From: Candidatus Woesearchaeota archaeon
Lineage (GTDB): Archaea; Nanobdellota; Nanobdellia; Woesearchaeales; JACPBV01
Length of the DNA stretch: 49,635 bases
Assembly (NCBI GenBank): GCA_016180135.1
Contig: JACPBV010000013.1
Coordinates: forward strand, 1 to 49,635
Reading direction: 5' to 3'
This document shows positions 5,658-13,221 of the stretch, piece by piece; position 1 is the first letter of the stretch, and each line of letters starts with the position of its first letter. The notes under the pieces were generated by a model. That model searched no databases and had not been told where the DNA came from. It was given only the letters and a program-made list of their open reading frames with translations. The translations under genes were made by a program, and so were the position numbers.

Positions 5658-8321
5658 ATGAAATGCATCATTCTTTGCGCAGGATATGCCACAAGGCTTT
5701 ACCCTCTGACATTGGACACGCCAAAGCCTCTGCTGGAAGTTGCAGGAAAGCCAATTCTCAGCCATATTGTCGGGAAGGTGGAGGAGGTTTCTTGCATCGA
5801 GGCAGTGTATATCATCACAAATGATAAGTTTTATCCTCATTTTCAGCGATGGAAAGAAACAGCTGTTACAACTATCCCTGTCAAAGTCATCAGCGATGAG
5901 ACTTCCTCCAATGAAAGCCGGTTAGGCTCGCTGGGAGATATCCAGTTTGTCATCAGTAAAGAAAATATCGATGACAATCTCCTGGTGGTGGCCGGGGACA
6001 ACCTGTTTGAATTTTCCCTTAAGGATTTTGTCAAAAAGCATGCAGCGCATAAAAAAAGCGCTGTTGCGCTGTATGATGTCAAAGACATCTCTCTCGCAAA
6101 ACTCTACGGGATTGTAGGCGTTGACAGCAGGAACAGGATGGTGGAGTTCTGCGAAAAGCCGGAAGACCCAAAATCCACTCTCGCATCGACAGGAATCTAT
6201 ATCTATCCTAAAGAGGTGTTGCCTTCCCTCAGGAGATTTATCACTAGCTTTAAAAATACTGACAAAGCAGGCCATTTCCTCGAATACCTGCATAAGAAAG
6301 AAGAGGTGTATGGTTATATCGCCGCCGGAAGGTGGTTTGATATCGGCGACAGAGAGCAGCTTGAAAAGGCCAGAAAAGAATTCGGAGCGCAGATGGGACC
6401 CAAAAAAAGTCAGGCTTCTGCCGGCCAAAGGCCGGATGGAGGAATATTATCCGATAAAAAAAAGATTGAATGGCCTATAGATGCGAAGAGCCTTAAAAAG
6501 CTTGAGGAGCTGAAAAATCCAAAAGTCCTTGCGCTTGTTGAAGAGTATATACGGCTCTGCAAGCCCTCAAAAGTCACCGTCCTTACAGATGCTCAGGGGG
6601 ATATTGAGTATATGCGCTCTTTGGCTCTGGAATCCAAAGAAGAGTCCAGGCTTGAAATTCCAGGCCACACGATCCATTTCGACGGCCTGCTGGACCAGGC
6701 CCGTGACAAGGAAAATACATGTGTCTTAGTTCCCCAGGAGACGAAGGCCAGCAGGTTCATGAATCCTAAAAACCGGGATGAAGGGCTGAAGGAAGTGCTT
6801 AATTTTCTTGACGGGGCGATGAGAGGAAAAGAGATGCTCGTATGTTTCTTCTGTCTCGGCCCGACAGGCTCCAGGTTCTCCCTGCCTGCCATGCAGATTA
6901 CCGATTCTGCCTACGTCGCCCACAGCGAATCGATGCTGTATCGCCCAGGGTATGGCGAGTTCGGGCGCCTCAAAGGCTCAGAGGATTTCTTTTATTTTGT
7001 CCATGCTGCAGGGGAGCTTGATGGGCGCGGAAACTCAAAGAATATCGAAAAGAGAAGGATATATGTCGATCTCCAGGAAAAAAGAGTTTTTACCGTCAAC
7101 AACCAGTATGCAGGCAACAGTGTTGGGCTGAAAAAGCTGGCTCTGCGGCTTGCCATCAGCAGAGCAAACTCAGAGGACTGGCTCTGCGAGCATATGTTTA
7201 TAATGGGCATTCATCCGAAAGGAAAGCAAAGAGTGACCTATGTTACAGGAGCTTATCCCAGCGGCTGCGGAAAGACCTCAACAGCGATGGTAGAGGGAAA
7301 TACTATCTTGGGGGATGACATCGCTTATATCAGGGCCGGCAGCGACGGACAGGGATACGCAGTCAATGTTGAGCAGGGAATTTTCGGCATCATTGCAGAT
7401 ATTAACACGAAAGATGATCCTCTAATTTTCAAAGCCCTCACAACCCCCAGAGAGCTTATCTTTTCAAATGTTCTGGTGCATGAAGGAAAGCCCCATTGGA
7501 TCAATATGGGAACTCCGATGCTGAAAAAAGGCATCAACTGTTCGGGAGATTGGTTCGAAGGAAAAAAAGACGCAAAAGGAGACGTAATCCCTCCGACAAC
7601 GGGGAACGCCAGGTTTACCATGCGGCTGAGTGAGCTGGAAAATGTTGACACAAATCTCCACAACCCGAAGGGTGTTCCCATCGGTGGCTTTATCTACGGC
7701 GGCAGGGATTCAGATACGACAGTTCCTGTCTTCGAGGCTCTGAGCTGGTCTCACGGAGTCTACATCGGTGCGATGGTGGAGTCAGAAACGACTGCAGCGG
7801 CCATCGGAAAGGTTGGCGTGCGGGCACATAACCCCATGGCAAATTTGGATTTTCTGGTAGTGCCTCTGGGAGTTTACATCAAAAACCATCTTGCTTTCGG
7901 AGAAAAGATTTCAAAGCCCCCAAGGATTTTCCACACAAACTATTTTCTCAAAAAGGAAGGAAAGTATCTAAACAGCAAGTTGGACAAGAGAGTCTGGCTC
8001 CGGTGGATGGACGGAAGGATCAACCATGAGTTTACCGCAGTCGAAACCCCGATAGGTTCCATCCCCCATTATCAGGACCTCAGGATGCTCTTCAGGGAAG
8101 AGTTTGGCAGGGATTACGCCCTGGAGGAATACCGGGAGCAGTTTTCCCTCAGGATTCCCCGGCTGTTGGATAAGCTGGAAAGGATAGAGAGTATCTACAG
8201 GAACGAAGAAGAGATCCCATCAGTTTTCTTCGAGCACCTGCATCAGGAGCGCCAGAGGCTTGAAGATGCAAAGAAACGGTCAGGAAAAGAGATCATCCCC
8301 CCGGAGTTCTTTGAAAGATAG
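5658..8321 (+). CDS. Fusion: sugar-phosphate nucleotidyltransferase + GTP-dependent PEP carboxykinase
   Basis: 887 residues in one uninterrupted frame. Residues 1 to about 245 are a nucleotidyltransferase of the glucose-1-phosphate thymidylyl/uridylyltransferase type: GYATRLYPLTLDTPKPLLEV near the start, then AGDNLFEF and STGIYIYP. A linker of about 35 residues follows. Residues from about 280 to 887 are a complete GTP-type phosphoenolpyruvate carboxykinase, which makes PEP from oxaloacetate and GTP. Motifs are YAGNS (484-488), the kinase P-loop GAYPSGCGKTS (531-541), GDDIAYI, GVPIGGFIYGGR and ALSWSHGVYIGA. The PEPCK part has normal length (about 610), so this is a true fusion. The ATG has a strong AGGAGG. 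An in-frame ATG near the linker might also give free PEPCK. Confidence 0.9.
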   Translation: MKCIILCAGYATRLYPLTLDTPKPLLEVAGKPILSHIVGKVEEVSCIEAVYIITNDKFYPHFQRWKETAVTTIPVKVISDETSSNESRLGSLGDIQFVISKENIDDNLLVVAGDNLFEFSLKDFVKKHAAHKKSAVALYDVKDISLAKLYGIVGVDSRNRMVEFCEKPEDPKSTLASTGIYIYPKEVLPSLRRFITSFKNTDKAGHFLEYLHKKEEVYGYIAAGRWFDIGDREQLEKARKEFGAQMGPKKSQASAGQRPDGGILSDKKKIEWPIDAKSLKKLEELKNPKVLALVEEYIRLCKPSKVTVLTDAQGDIEYMRSLALESKEESRLEIPGHTIHFDGLLDQARDKENTCVLVPQETKASRFMNPKNRDEGLKEVLNFLDGAMRGKEMLVCFFCLGPTGSRFSLPAMQITDSAYVAHSESMLYRPGYGEFGRLKGSEDFFYFVHAAGELDGRGNSKNIEKRRIYVDLQEKRVFTVNNQYAGNSVGLKKLALRLAISRANSEDWLCEHMFIMGIHPKGKQRVTYVTGAYPSGCGKTSTAMVEGNTILGDDIAYIRAGSDGQGYAVNVEQGIFGIIADINTKDDPLIFKALTTPRELIFSNVLVHEGKPHWINMGTPMLKKGINCSGDWFEGKKDAKGDVIPPTTGNARFTMRLSELENVDTNLHNPKGVPIGGFIYGGRDSDTTVPVFEALSWSHGVYIGAMVESETTAAAIGKVGVRAHNPMANLDFLVVPLGVYIKNHLAFGEKISKPPRIFHTNYFLKKEGKYLNSKLDKRVWLRWMDGRINHEFTAVETPIGSIPHYQDLRMLFREEFGRDYALEEYREQFSLRIPRLLDKLERIESIYRNEEEIPSVFFEHLHQERQRLEDAKKRSGKEIIPPEFFER

Positions 8322-8414
8322 CTCTCTAAGGGGCAGTAAGGTAACGCCCTAAAAGCGCAGCCAATACGGGCAAAAAGGCAATCTTTAAAAACCATCGCCA
8401 AACACAGGGATTCT

Positions 8415-8648
8415 ATGGGAAGGATTAAGACCACGCCGGTAAAAAGGATTACCAAAAAGCTGTATGCCACTCACCGTGAGGAGTTCTCTGCAAGCTTTGA
8501 GGAGAACAAGAAGTCTATTGGAAAATTTATTGAGGGTTCTTCAAAGCCGATCCGCAACAAGATTGCAGGATATATGGCAAGGCTTGTCAAAAAAGAATCT
8601 GAGCCGAGAGAGCGAAGGGCGCCAAGGCTCCCGGACCAGGAGCGTTAA
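8415..8648 (+). CDS. rps17e: Ribosomal protein eS17
   Basis: 77 residues. The start MGRIKTTPVKRITKKL is the typical eS17 N-terminus, followed by FEENKKSIGKFIEGSSKPIRNKIAGYMARLVKK in pieces that match the archaeal family (usual length 60-75). It is a small-subunit protein found only in archaea and eukaryotes. A TATA-like CTTTAAAAA lies about 25-30 bp before the ATG (near 8382-8390), so translation is probably nearly leaderless. The next small gene starts one base after its stop, so the two are cotranscribed. Confidence 0.9.
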   Translation: MGRIKTTPVKRITKKLYATHREEFSASFEENKKSIGKFIEGSSKPIRNKIAGYMARLVKKESEPRERRAPRLPDQER

Positions 8649-8649
8649 G

Positions 8650-8862
8650 ATGGTCAGGAAGATCCATACCCGGTTTAAGAGGTATCACAAGATTTCAACT
8701 CATATCAATGCCTACAAATTGCTTCACTTCCAGAAGAAAAAAGGTGCGCGCACGTTCAGCACGGAAGCCAAAGCAGCGGAATATGCCAAAAGCAAAGGGA
8801 TTGCCAGATATACCGTCGAAAAAGTGAAGAAAGGAAAAAGGGTTAAGATTATTCTTGGATAA
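8650..8862 (+). CDS. Small basic hypothetical protein
   Basis: 70 residues, very basic (many Lys/Arg), beginning MVRKIHTRFKRYHK. The C-terminal part, with TFSTEAKAAEYAKSKG followed by a short KRVKIIL strand, recalls the strand-helix pattern of small DUF2188-like proteins, but this is weak. The ATG lies one base after the stop of eS17, so translation is coupled. The basic charge and the position suggest an RNA-binding or ribosome-linked role (inference). A longer frame reaches back into eS17 but has no better start. Confidence 0.6.
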   Translation: MVRKIHTRFKRYHKISTHINAYKLLHFQKKKGARTFSTEAKAAEYAKSKGIARYTVEKVKKGKRVKIILG

Positions 8863-8942
8863 TTGGAGAAGCGGCAGAAGACAGTTCTAAGGATGGCTCT
8901 GGCAGAGAGGTTAGAGGTTATTACCTTATCAATTATTAAAAT

Positions 8943-9007
8943 CTCATTTTCCACCAGTGTGTCTCACTGGTGGTCTGCCGCAAGAATACTATCTTGTGGA
9001 AAATGAG
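8943..9007. other. Nested inverted repeats in a convergent 3' spacer
   Basis: The 285-bp spacer 8863-9147 holds no gene I can support. Inside it a 12-bp arm CTCATTTTCCAC (8943-8954) is complementary to GTGGAAAATGAG (8996-9007). A 9-bp perfect hairpin CCACCAGTG-TGTCT-CACTGGTGG (8951-8973) shares four bases with the left outer arm, so the two pairings compete. It could be a structured 3' end or a small RNA; no known family is recognised. Another TATA-like CTTATAAATT is at 9065-9074. Confidence 0.5.
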
Positions 9008-9147
9008 AACAAAAAATCCGACCCGAGCGACCGAAGGGAGCGAGCATACCGCCGGTCTATTGTGCTTATAAATTCCATTGGCGGAGGATAAAATATTTTA
9101 GGCTGGGCCAAAGCAGCTATCATTACGCTTCGCCAAGAAGTGATTGA

Positions 9148-9405
9148 TCACTCTTTCTTTTTCCTGCCGTGGTAGCTCTCTGAGCATTCTTCGCAGCAGA
9201 ACCTGAAGAGCTCGCCATCAACCTTCCTTTCGATAAAATCATCGCCGATGAGGACTTTTCCGCAGGTCCTGCATTTTGCCCCCTGCCCGTCACCCTCAGC
9301 GCCCTCGAGAAAGCCTTCTTCCTCAGGGCTGATCTCATCATCCTCTAAGGCGCTTTCCCTGCCCTCTTCAGACTCTACACTTTCATCAAATTCTTCGTCT
9401 GCCAT
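9148..9405 (-). CDS. Small zinc-ribbon/TRASH-like protein with acidic N-terminus
   Basis: 85 residues. Residues 1-40 are strongly acidic and probably disordered. Residues 41-80 contain C-R-T-C, then FCCEEC after about 26 residues: a four-cysteine zinc site of C-x2-C...C-x2-C form, close to TRASH/YHS-type treble clefs. Such domains bind metals or act in protein-protein or nucleic-acid contacts; the role here is unknown. It is transcribed away from the 60-residue acidic/basic gene at 9460, from a shared palindromic TATA element. A short palindrome AGTGATTGATCACT (9139-9152) covers its stop codon. Confidence 0.65.
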   Translation of the reverse strand: MADEEFDESVESEEGRESALEDDEISPEEEGFLEGAEGDGQGAKCRTCGKVLIGDDFIERKVDGELFRFCCEECSESYHGRKKKE

Positions 9406-9431
9406 ACATCAACAAAAAACCTGGAAAAAAC

Positions 9432-9447
9432 AAAGTTTATAAACTTT
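9432..9447. promoter_or_regulatory. Palindromic TATA element, bidirectional promoter
   Basis: AAAGTTTATAAACTTT is a perfect 16-bp palindrome centred 34 bp from the ATG of the minus-strand zinc protein and 20-26 bp from the candidate ATGs of the plus-strand small gene. A symmetric TATA box can load TBP in both directions, so it would serve both genes. Confidence 0.6.
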
Positions 9448-9459
9448 ACGCCCCCGGTG

Positions 9460-9639
9460 ATGCAGATGCAAGATGAAATTGAATATCTGCTGAGCAGGAA
9501 GAAGAATCTCCTCGAAAAATTCACCCCAGGAGCTGATAAGAAATCAGAAGGCAGCGAAGGCTGGCCGGAAGATGCTGAAGATTCAGACATCCCTGTGCAC
9601 GAAAAGCGCGCCAAAGATAAGAAAGTCAGGGAAATCTGA
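9460..9639 (+). CDS. Small charged hypothetical protein
   Basis: About 59 residues, highly charged, with a helical start (QDEIEYLLSRKKNLLEKF) and a polar, probably disordered tail ending in Lys/Arg-rich KRAKDKKVREI. In-frame start candidates are GTG 9457, ATG 9460 and ATG 9466. With the palindromic TATA centred at 9439-9440, a leaderless start at 9460 or 9466 is most likely. It is divergent from the zinc-ribbon gene and shares its promoter. No family recognised. Confidence 0.5.
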   Translation: MQMQDEIEYLLSRKKNLLEKFTPGADKKSEGSEGWPEDAEDSDIPVHEKRAKDKKVREI

Positions 9640-9772
9640 AATAGTAGTTTCCCTCAGGGAGAAAAACAGAAAGAAGAAAGTATATAGAGAGGAGAAAGAG
9701 GATGGGATATAGGGGGAGATAAAAAGAAAATGGGACGCGATTAAGGGGAAAGAAATAGAAACAAAGGAAGAA

Positions 9773-9863
9773 GAAAAAGGAAAAATAAGAAGAGGCTCCC
9801 GAAGATTGGTTGTGGGGGGTTGGTAGAGAAAGAAGTTGACTACCTCTCCGGAAGCCCCTCTTA
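9773..9863 (-). terminator. Structured 3' end / terminator of the wHTH-like gene
   Basis: Read on the minus strand, directly after the stop codon of the gene ending at 9861: AAGA-GG-GGCTTCC pairs with GGGAGCC-TCTT (11 bp with a two-base bulge), enclosing an inner GGTAG/CTACC stem. It is followed by the T-rich TCTTATTTTTCCTTTTTC. The long folded loop (about 50 nt) is more than a simple terminator needs, so a small stable RNA is an alternative. Confidence 0.5.
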
Positions 9864-10280
9864 AGCGTGTTGTTTTTCTAGTTTGTAAGGATCTCTCCTG
9901 AGTTCCCTCAGCCAGAGAATCCCTATTTTGGTCATTTCCTTGGTGAACTTGTCAGTCAGGGAATACGTTTTCTTGTAAAGGTCATAATCGATGATGCCCA
10001 TGCTCTTCATCGGCGTCAGTATCCTGTCATAAAATTGCCTTTTGTTATAGCTGATCTTGACTTTTTTGCCACGGTAGGGCTCTTCCTGGATTTTGTCGGT
10101 GACCAGCTTCCCTTCATGGAGCTGGGTCGCAAAAAAACTCATCTCGGTCTTGGTGATTTCGCTGTTCTTCTCCCGCATCATCTCGACAAGGAGCCTTGCG
10201 ACAATGACCTGCTGCTTGGTCGCAAACACTACCTCGTAGATGTCTTCAGGCAGATTGAATCGATCAAACAGGACCACCAT
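9861..10280 (-). CDS. Hypothetical protein, probable winged helix
   Basis: 139 residues, soluble. The middle has the helix-turn-helix-wing pattern: a helix with EITKTEMSFFATQL, then YNKRQFYDRILTPMKSMGI, then a beta wing IDYDLYKKTYSLTDKF. This looks like a winged-helix DNA-binding domain, though I cannot name a family. A TATA box ATTTATATAC (minus strand, about 10306-10315) sits about 30 bp before the ATG, so the mRNA is nearly leaderless. Repeated CTAGTATA blocks upstream could be its own operator. A structured terminator follows. Confidence 0.6.
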   Translation of the reverse strand: MVVLFDRFNLPEDIYEVVFATKQQVIVARLLVEMMREKNSEITKTEMSFFATQLHEGKLVTDKIQEEPYRGKKVKISYNKRQFYDRILTPMKSMGIIDYDLYKKTYSLTDKFTKEMTKIGILWLRELRRDPYKLEKQHA

Positions 10281-10301
10281 ACATTGGAAAAAGAGAGATA
10301 A

Positions 10302-10340
10302 GCTAGTATATAAATGTTTCGTTTTTAGAAACTAGTATAC
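10302..10340. promoter_or_regulatory. Promoter with repeated CTAGTATA blocks
   Basis: GCTAGTATAT (10301-10310) overlaps the TATA box of the minus-strand wHTH-like gene; ACTAGTATAC (10331-10340) is repeated 30 bp further upstream. Two direct copies about three helical turns apart fit a regulator site, but the A/T-rich block may be chance. Confidence 0.3.
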
Positions 10341-10351
10341 TAAAGAGTATA

Positions 10352-11140
10352 TCAGTTAATTGTCTCCCCTACAGAAGGTTTTCCCTGAAATATCCTCGCA
10401 AGAAAGAAGATTCCGACGGCAAGCATCGCAATATTAAGCCACTGCCCCATCGTCAGCCCAAAGATAAAGCCAAGCTGCTCATCGGGCATCCTGAAAAATT
10501 CGATGAAGAAGCGCAGGGTGCTGTACATGATCGCAAAAAGCCAGAAGAGAGTTCCCCGGGGGAATGGCTTTTTCCTGACACCCCATAATACTGAAAAGAT
10601 CAAAAGATTTTTCATGCTTTCATAGAGCTGAGAAGGGTGCCTGCAGCCTTCATAATCCTTAAACTTGACGCACCAGGGAAGGTTTGTTGGCCTTCCCACA
10701 AGCTCCCCGTTGAGAAAATTGCCGATGCGGCCTAAAAATAATCCTAATGCGAGGGGAATGACGGTGATGTCGGCAAGGTCATAAAAATGAATTTTTGTTT
10801 TCCTGCAGAAAAGCCAGGACGCAAAGGCTGCCCCGATAAATCCCCCATGGAAGCTTAAGCCGCCATGCCACAATGCGAGCATATCGGCAGGGTTGCCGAG
10901 ATAGTAATCCAAATTGTAGAAGAGGATGTAAAATACCCTTGCTCCGATTACCGTCCCAAGGATGAGGTAAATTAAAAGTCCTGAGGTGTCCTCTTTGGTC
11001 AGCTGAATTTTTCTCAGCTGCGCAAGCTTTGGGATCATGAAGTAAGCCAGCAAAAATCCAAGAGCATAGATGATTCCGTAATACCGAATTTCAAATGGCC
11101 CGAACTGCGCCAGCACCGGATTGATGGAATTATAGAACAT
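10352..11140 (-). CDS. lgt: Prolipoprotein diacylglyceryl transferase (Lgt)
   Basis: 262 residues, full length, with about seven membrane segments. Lgt moves a diacylglyceryl group to the lipobox cysteine of prolipoproteins in the membrane. Signature motifs are all present: the N-terminal IRYYGIIYALGF, HGGLSFHGGFIGA, the Lgt signature GRIGNFLNGELVGRP with its essential Arg/Asn, HPSQLYE, and a late ..LRFFIEFFRMPDEQLG segment holding the second conserved arginine. Lgt is a bacterial enzyme acting on phosphatidylglycerol; most archaea lack it. It starts two bases after the stop of the upstream membrane-protein gene, so they form an operon. No signal peptidase II gene is in the window. Confidence 0.92.
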   Translation of the reverse strand: MFYNSINPVLAQFGPFEIRYYGIIYALGFLLAYFMIPKLAQLRKIQLTKEDTSGLLIYLILGTVIGARVFYILFYNLDYYLGNPADMLALWHGGLSFHGGFIGAAFASWLFCRKTKIHFYDLADITVIPLALGLFLGRIGNFLNGELVGRPTNLPWCVKFKDYEGCRHPSQLYESMKNLLIFSVLWGVRKKPFPRGTLFWLFAIMYSTLRFFIEFFRMPDEQLGFIFGLTMGQWLNIAMLAVGIFFLARIFQGKPSVGETIN

Positions 11141-11142
11141 TG

Positions 11143-11961
11143 TTATTCTTCCTCCGCCTTGCTGCCCCGCTCCAGGAAATATATCCGGTTAAATCCGATG
11201 ATGAGATACATCAGGAAGAATGAGAGGAAAGACAGGAAAGCCATATAGCTTGGCCCGAACCGTGCGATTGCTTCCTGAGATCTGAACACCGTAAACCTAA
11301 AAAAAAGCTGGACTAAAAAATACAGCCCGTAGCATAATGCTCCCAGGATAAGGTCATACAGGATAAAGCCGATGTAGCTCCTGAATTTCCCAAAGGTAGC
11401 GGCAAAGCTGCTGGCAAACAGGGAAGGGGCCCCATAAAAAAAACGGGAATGCCCGTTGCTCAAAAAACTGTAAAGGATCGCCAGCAGGGGAATTCCCAGG
11501 ATAACGGCAGCATACTTCAGGACTTCCCTCTGAAAAAGAAACGCAAGAACGCCGAAGATCAGCAGGCTGGAAAAAATGAATGCTGCGATCGCCCCGAGGT
11601 TGAAAAGATAAAATTTTCCGATCTGCTCGAACCTGAGAGAATCCCTCCCCCACATCCGCTCAAGCACCTTCAGGATCCAGAATTTAGAGAGAGAATACCA
11701 GAAAATTAGGATGGAATAATATATCAGCGGGTAGAGCAGAAGAGCCAGAAGGATGTTGGTTGTCGTGCCAAAGAGCGCAAGCAGCGCATCCTTGTCCGCA
11801 GGGACTATTCCGCCCAAGAGCTTCCCCGTAAGGAACAGCGCCCCAAGAAAAGCGCCGTCAAGAGCCAGCGTCAGCAGGAAAAGCCATGGATGATGCCGTA
11901 TCCTAAGGAATGCGCGAAATCCTGAAAGCTTCCTGGCAAAATTGAAGATAGTTCCCCGCAT
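11143..11961 (-). CDS. Multi-pass membrane protein of unknown function
   Basis: 272 residues with about six hydrophobic segments (around residues 28-48, 65-95, 120-160, 190-215 and 235-260), a basic N-terminus and an acidic C-terminal tail. No family recognised. It has its own promoter: ATTTAAATAAACC on the minus strand about 20-30 bp before the ATG. It is followed after two bases by lgt, so it may concern lipid or lipoprotein handling (inference from context only). Confidence 0.65.
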   Translation of the reverse strand: MRGTIFNFARKLSGFRAFLRIRHHPWLFLLTLALDGAFLGALFLTGKLLGGIVPADKDALLALFGTTTNILLALLLYPLIYYSILIFWYSLSKFWILKVLERMWGRDSLRFEQIGKFYLFNLGAIAAFIFSSLLIFGVLAFLFQREVLKYAAVILGIPLLAILYSFLSNGHSRFFYGAPSLFASSFAATFGKFRSYIGFILYDLILGALCYGLYFLVQLFFRFTVFRSQEAIARFGPSYMAFLSFLSFFLMYLIIGFNRIYFLERGSKAEEE

Positions 11962-12013
11962 ACGCTTCTCAAAAATTTCGGTTTATTTAAATCATTCTAT
12001 TTTCTTTTTTCAG

Positions 12014-13042
12014 TTAGTAAACAATGCCGTGGCAGCCGCCTTTATGTTTGCCTCGTAAAAAATGATCGAACCCCTTGGGCTTTACAGCCATCCTCACGCC
12101 ATTGTTGAAAAGGTATATCCCTTTCTTCCGTGTTATTTCACCGATAAGAAATCCTTTTGCCAGCGGAAGATGCTGTTCGGGAAGAGTATACAGCAAAGCA
12201 TATTCCTCGCCGCTGTGCAATGCATAATCAAGTGGATCGTGGTTCAGGCGGTGGGCAGCCTTTAATGCATCAGGGTCTATGGGAATGTTCCCGGTAAAGA
12301 GGGTCGCGCCAGCTTTGCTCGATTCGCACACATGGCCGAGATCCCCGAGCAGGCCGTCAGAGATGTCTATCATGCTCGTGACCGCAGCTAGGAGCCTGCC
12401 TGAAAAAGAGAAATCAGCTTTAGGGTTCCTGAACTTCTTTTTGGTTTCCTCAAAGCCTCTGATGCCGCGGGAAAACAGCCCTAATCCGGCTGCGCTCGCC
12501 CCGAGCGGCCTGCTCACAAAAATAAAATCTCCGGGCTTTGCGCCGGACCTGAGGCAGAGCTCATCCTTCTTTGCAGCGCCGATGAGCGTAAGCGTAATCT
12601 GGATTTCCTTGCCCCGGGAGATATTCCCCCCGATGATTTTGGTTTTGTATTGTTCCGACGCAAAGACTATCCCCCGGAAGATCCCGTCAAAAACATTTTT
12701 CTCGAGGGAAGAAGGCGCCGCCAGGCTCACAAGCGCATACAGGGGCTTCCCGCCCATTGCGGCAATATCCGAGGCATTTGCTTCGACAGCTTTCCTCCCT
12801 ATCTCCTCAGGCAGCATCCAGCCTCTCCTGAAATGCACCCCCTCTGCCAGCGTATCGGTCGTGAAAAGTATAACCCTGTCCCCAATATGTTTGAGATTCA
12901 GGGCTGCCGCATCATCCCCTATTCCGGCAATGATCCCCTTGCGGGCATTTGCAGCATTTGAGCCGTGAGCCTCAGCAAGTTTCTTGATTCCCTCAATCAG
13001 TCCAAACTCCCCGATATCTGAAACGGTTCTCCTGCGGCTCAT
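12014..13042 (-). CDS. thiL: Thiamine-monophosphate kinase ThiL
   Basis: 342 residues, of the AIR-synthase/PurM-related fold. ThiL phosphorylates thiamine monophosphate to thiamine diphosphate with ATP. Visible motifs are the N-terminal EFGLIEGIKKL, the metal/ATP-binding GIGDDAAAL (about residue 40), TTDTLAEGVHF, VEANASDIAAMGGKPLYAL, DISDGLLGDLGH and the late GEEYALLYT. The length is normal and the key Asp residues are kept. It is transcribed alone on the minus strand, divergent from the large membrane protein at 13222. Confidence 0.9.
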   Translation of the reverse strand: MSRRRTVSDIGEFGLIEGIKKLAEAHGSNAANARKGIIAGIGDDAAALNLKHIGDRVILFTTDTLAEGVHFRRGWMLPEEIGRKAVEANASDIAAMGGKPLYALVSLAAPSSLEKNVFDGIFRGIVFASEQYKTKIIGGNISRGKEIQITLTLIGAAKKDELCLRSGAKPGDFIFVSRPLGASAAGLGLFSRGIRGFEETKKKFRNPKADFSFSGRLLAAVTSMIDISDGLLGDLGHVCESSKAGATLFTGNIPIDPDALKAAHRLNHDPLDYALHSGEEYALLYTLPEQHLPLAKGFLIGEITRKKGIYLFNNGVRMAVKPKGFDHFLRGKHKGGCHGIVY

Positions 13043-13221
13043 AAGAAGGGATAACTCAGCAGAACTTCTTAAAACTATTGATGTATTGCTGGCAAGCAGG
13101 CAAGATGGCAGGCCGCCGAAACGCTCAACGGTAATCCCATCTGTTGAAGGAAAGATAACTAAAACCAGAGATGCTGGTTATTCTCGAAATTCTTAAATAG
13201 CACCTGCCTCTCAGGAAGAGT

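Noticed and set aside
8863..9147. tRNA search in the largest spacers
   Set aside because: No GTTCRA loop with fitting arms was found here, nor in 24094-24434, 38510-38649, 44487-44820 or 45625-45896.
9066..9160. Possible small plus-strand RNA from TATA-like CTTATAAATT to a T-rich tract
   Set aside because: It would run antisense into the zinc-protein gene, and the only stem is a short palindrome over that gene's stop; too little to call.
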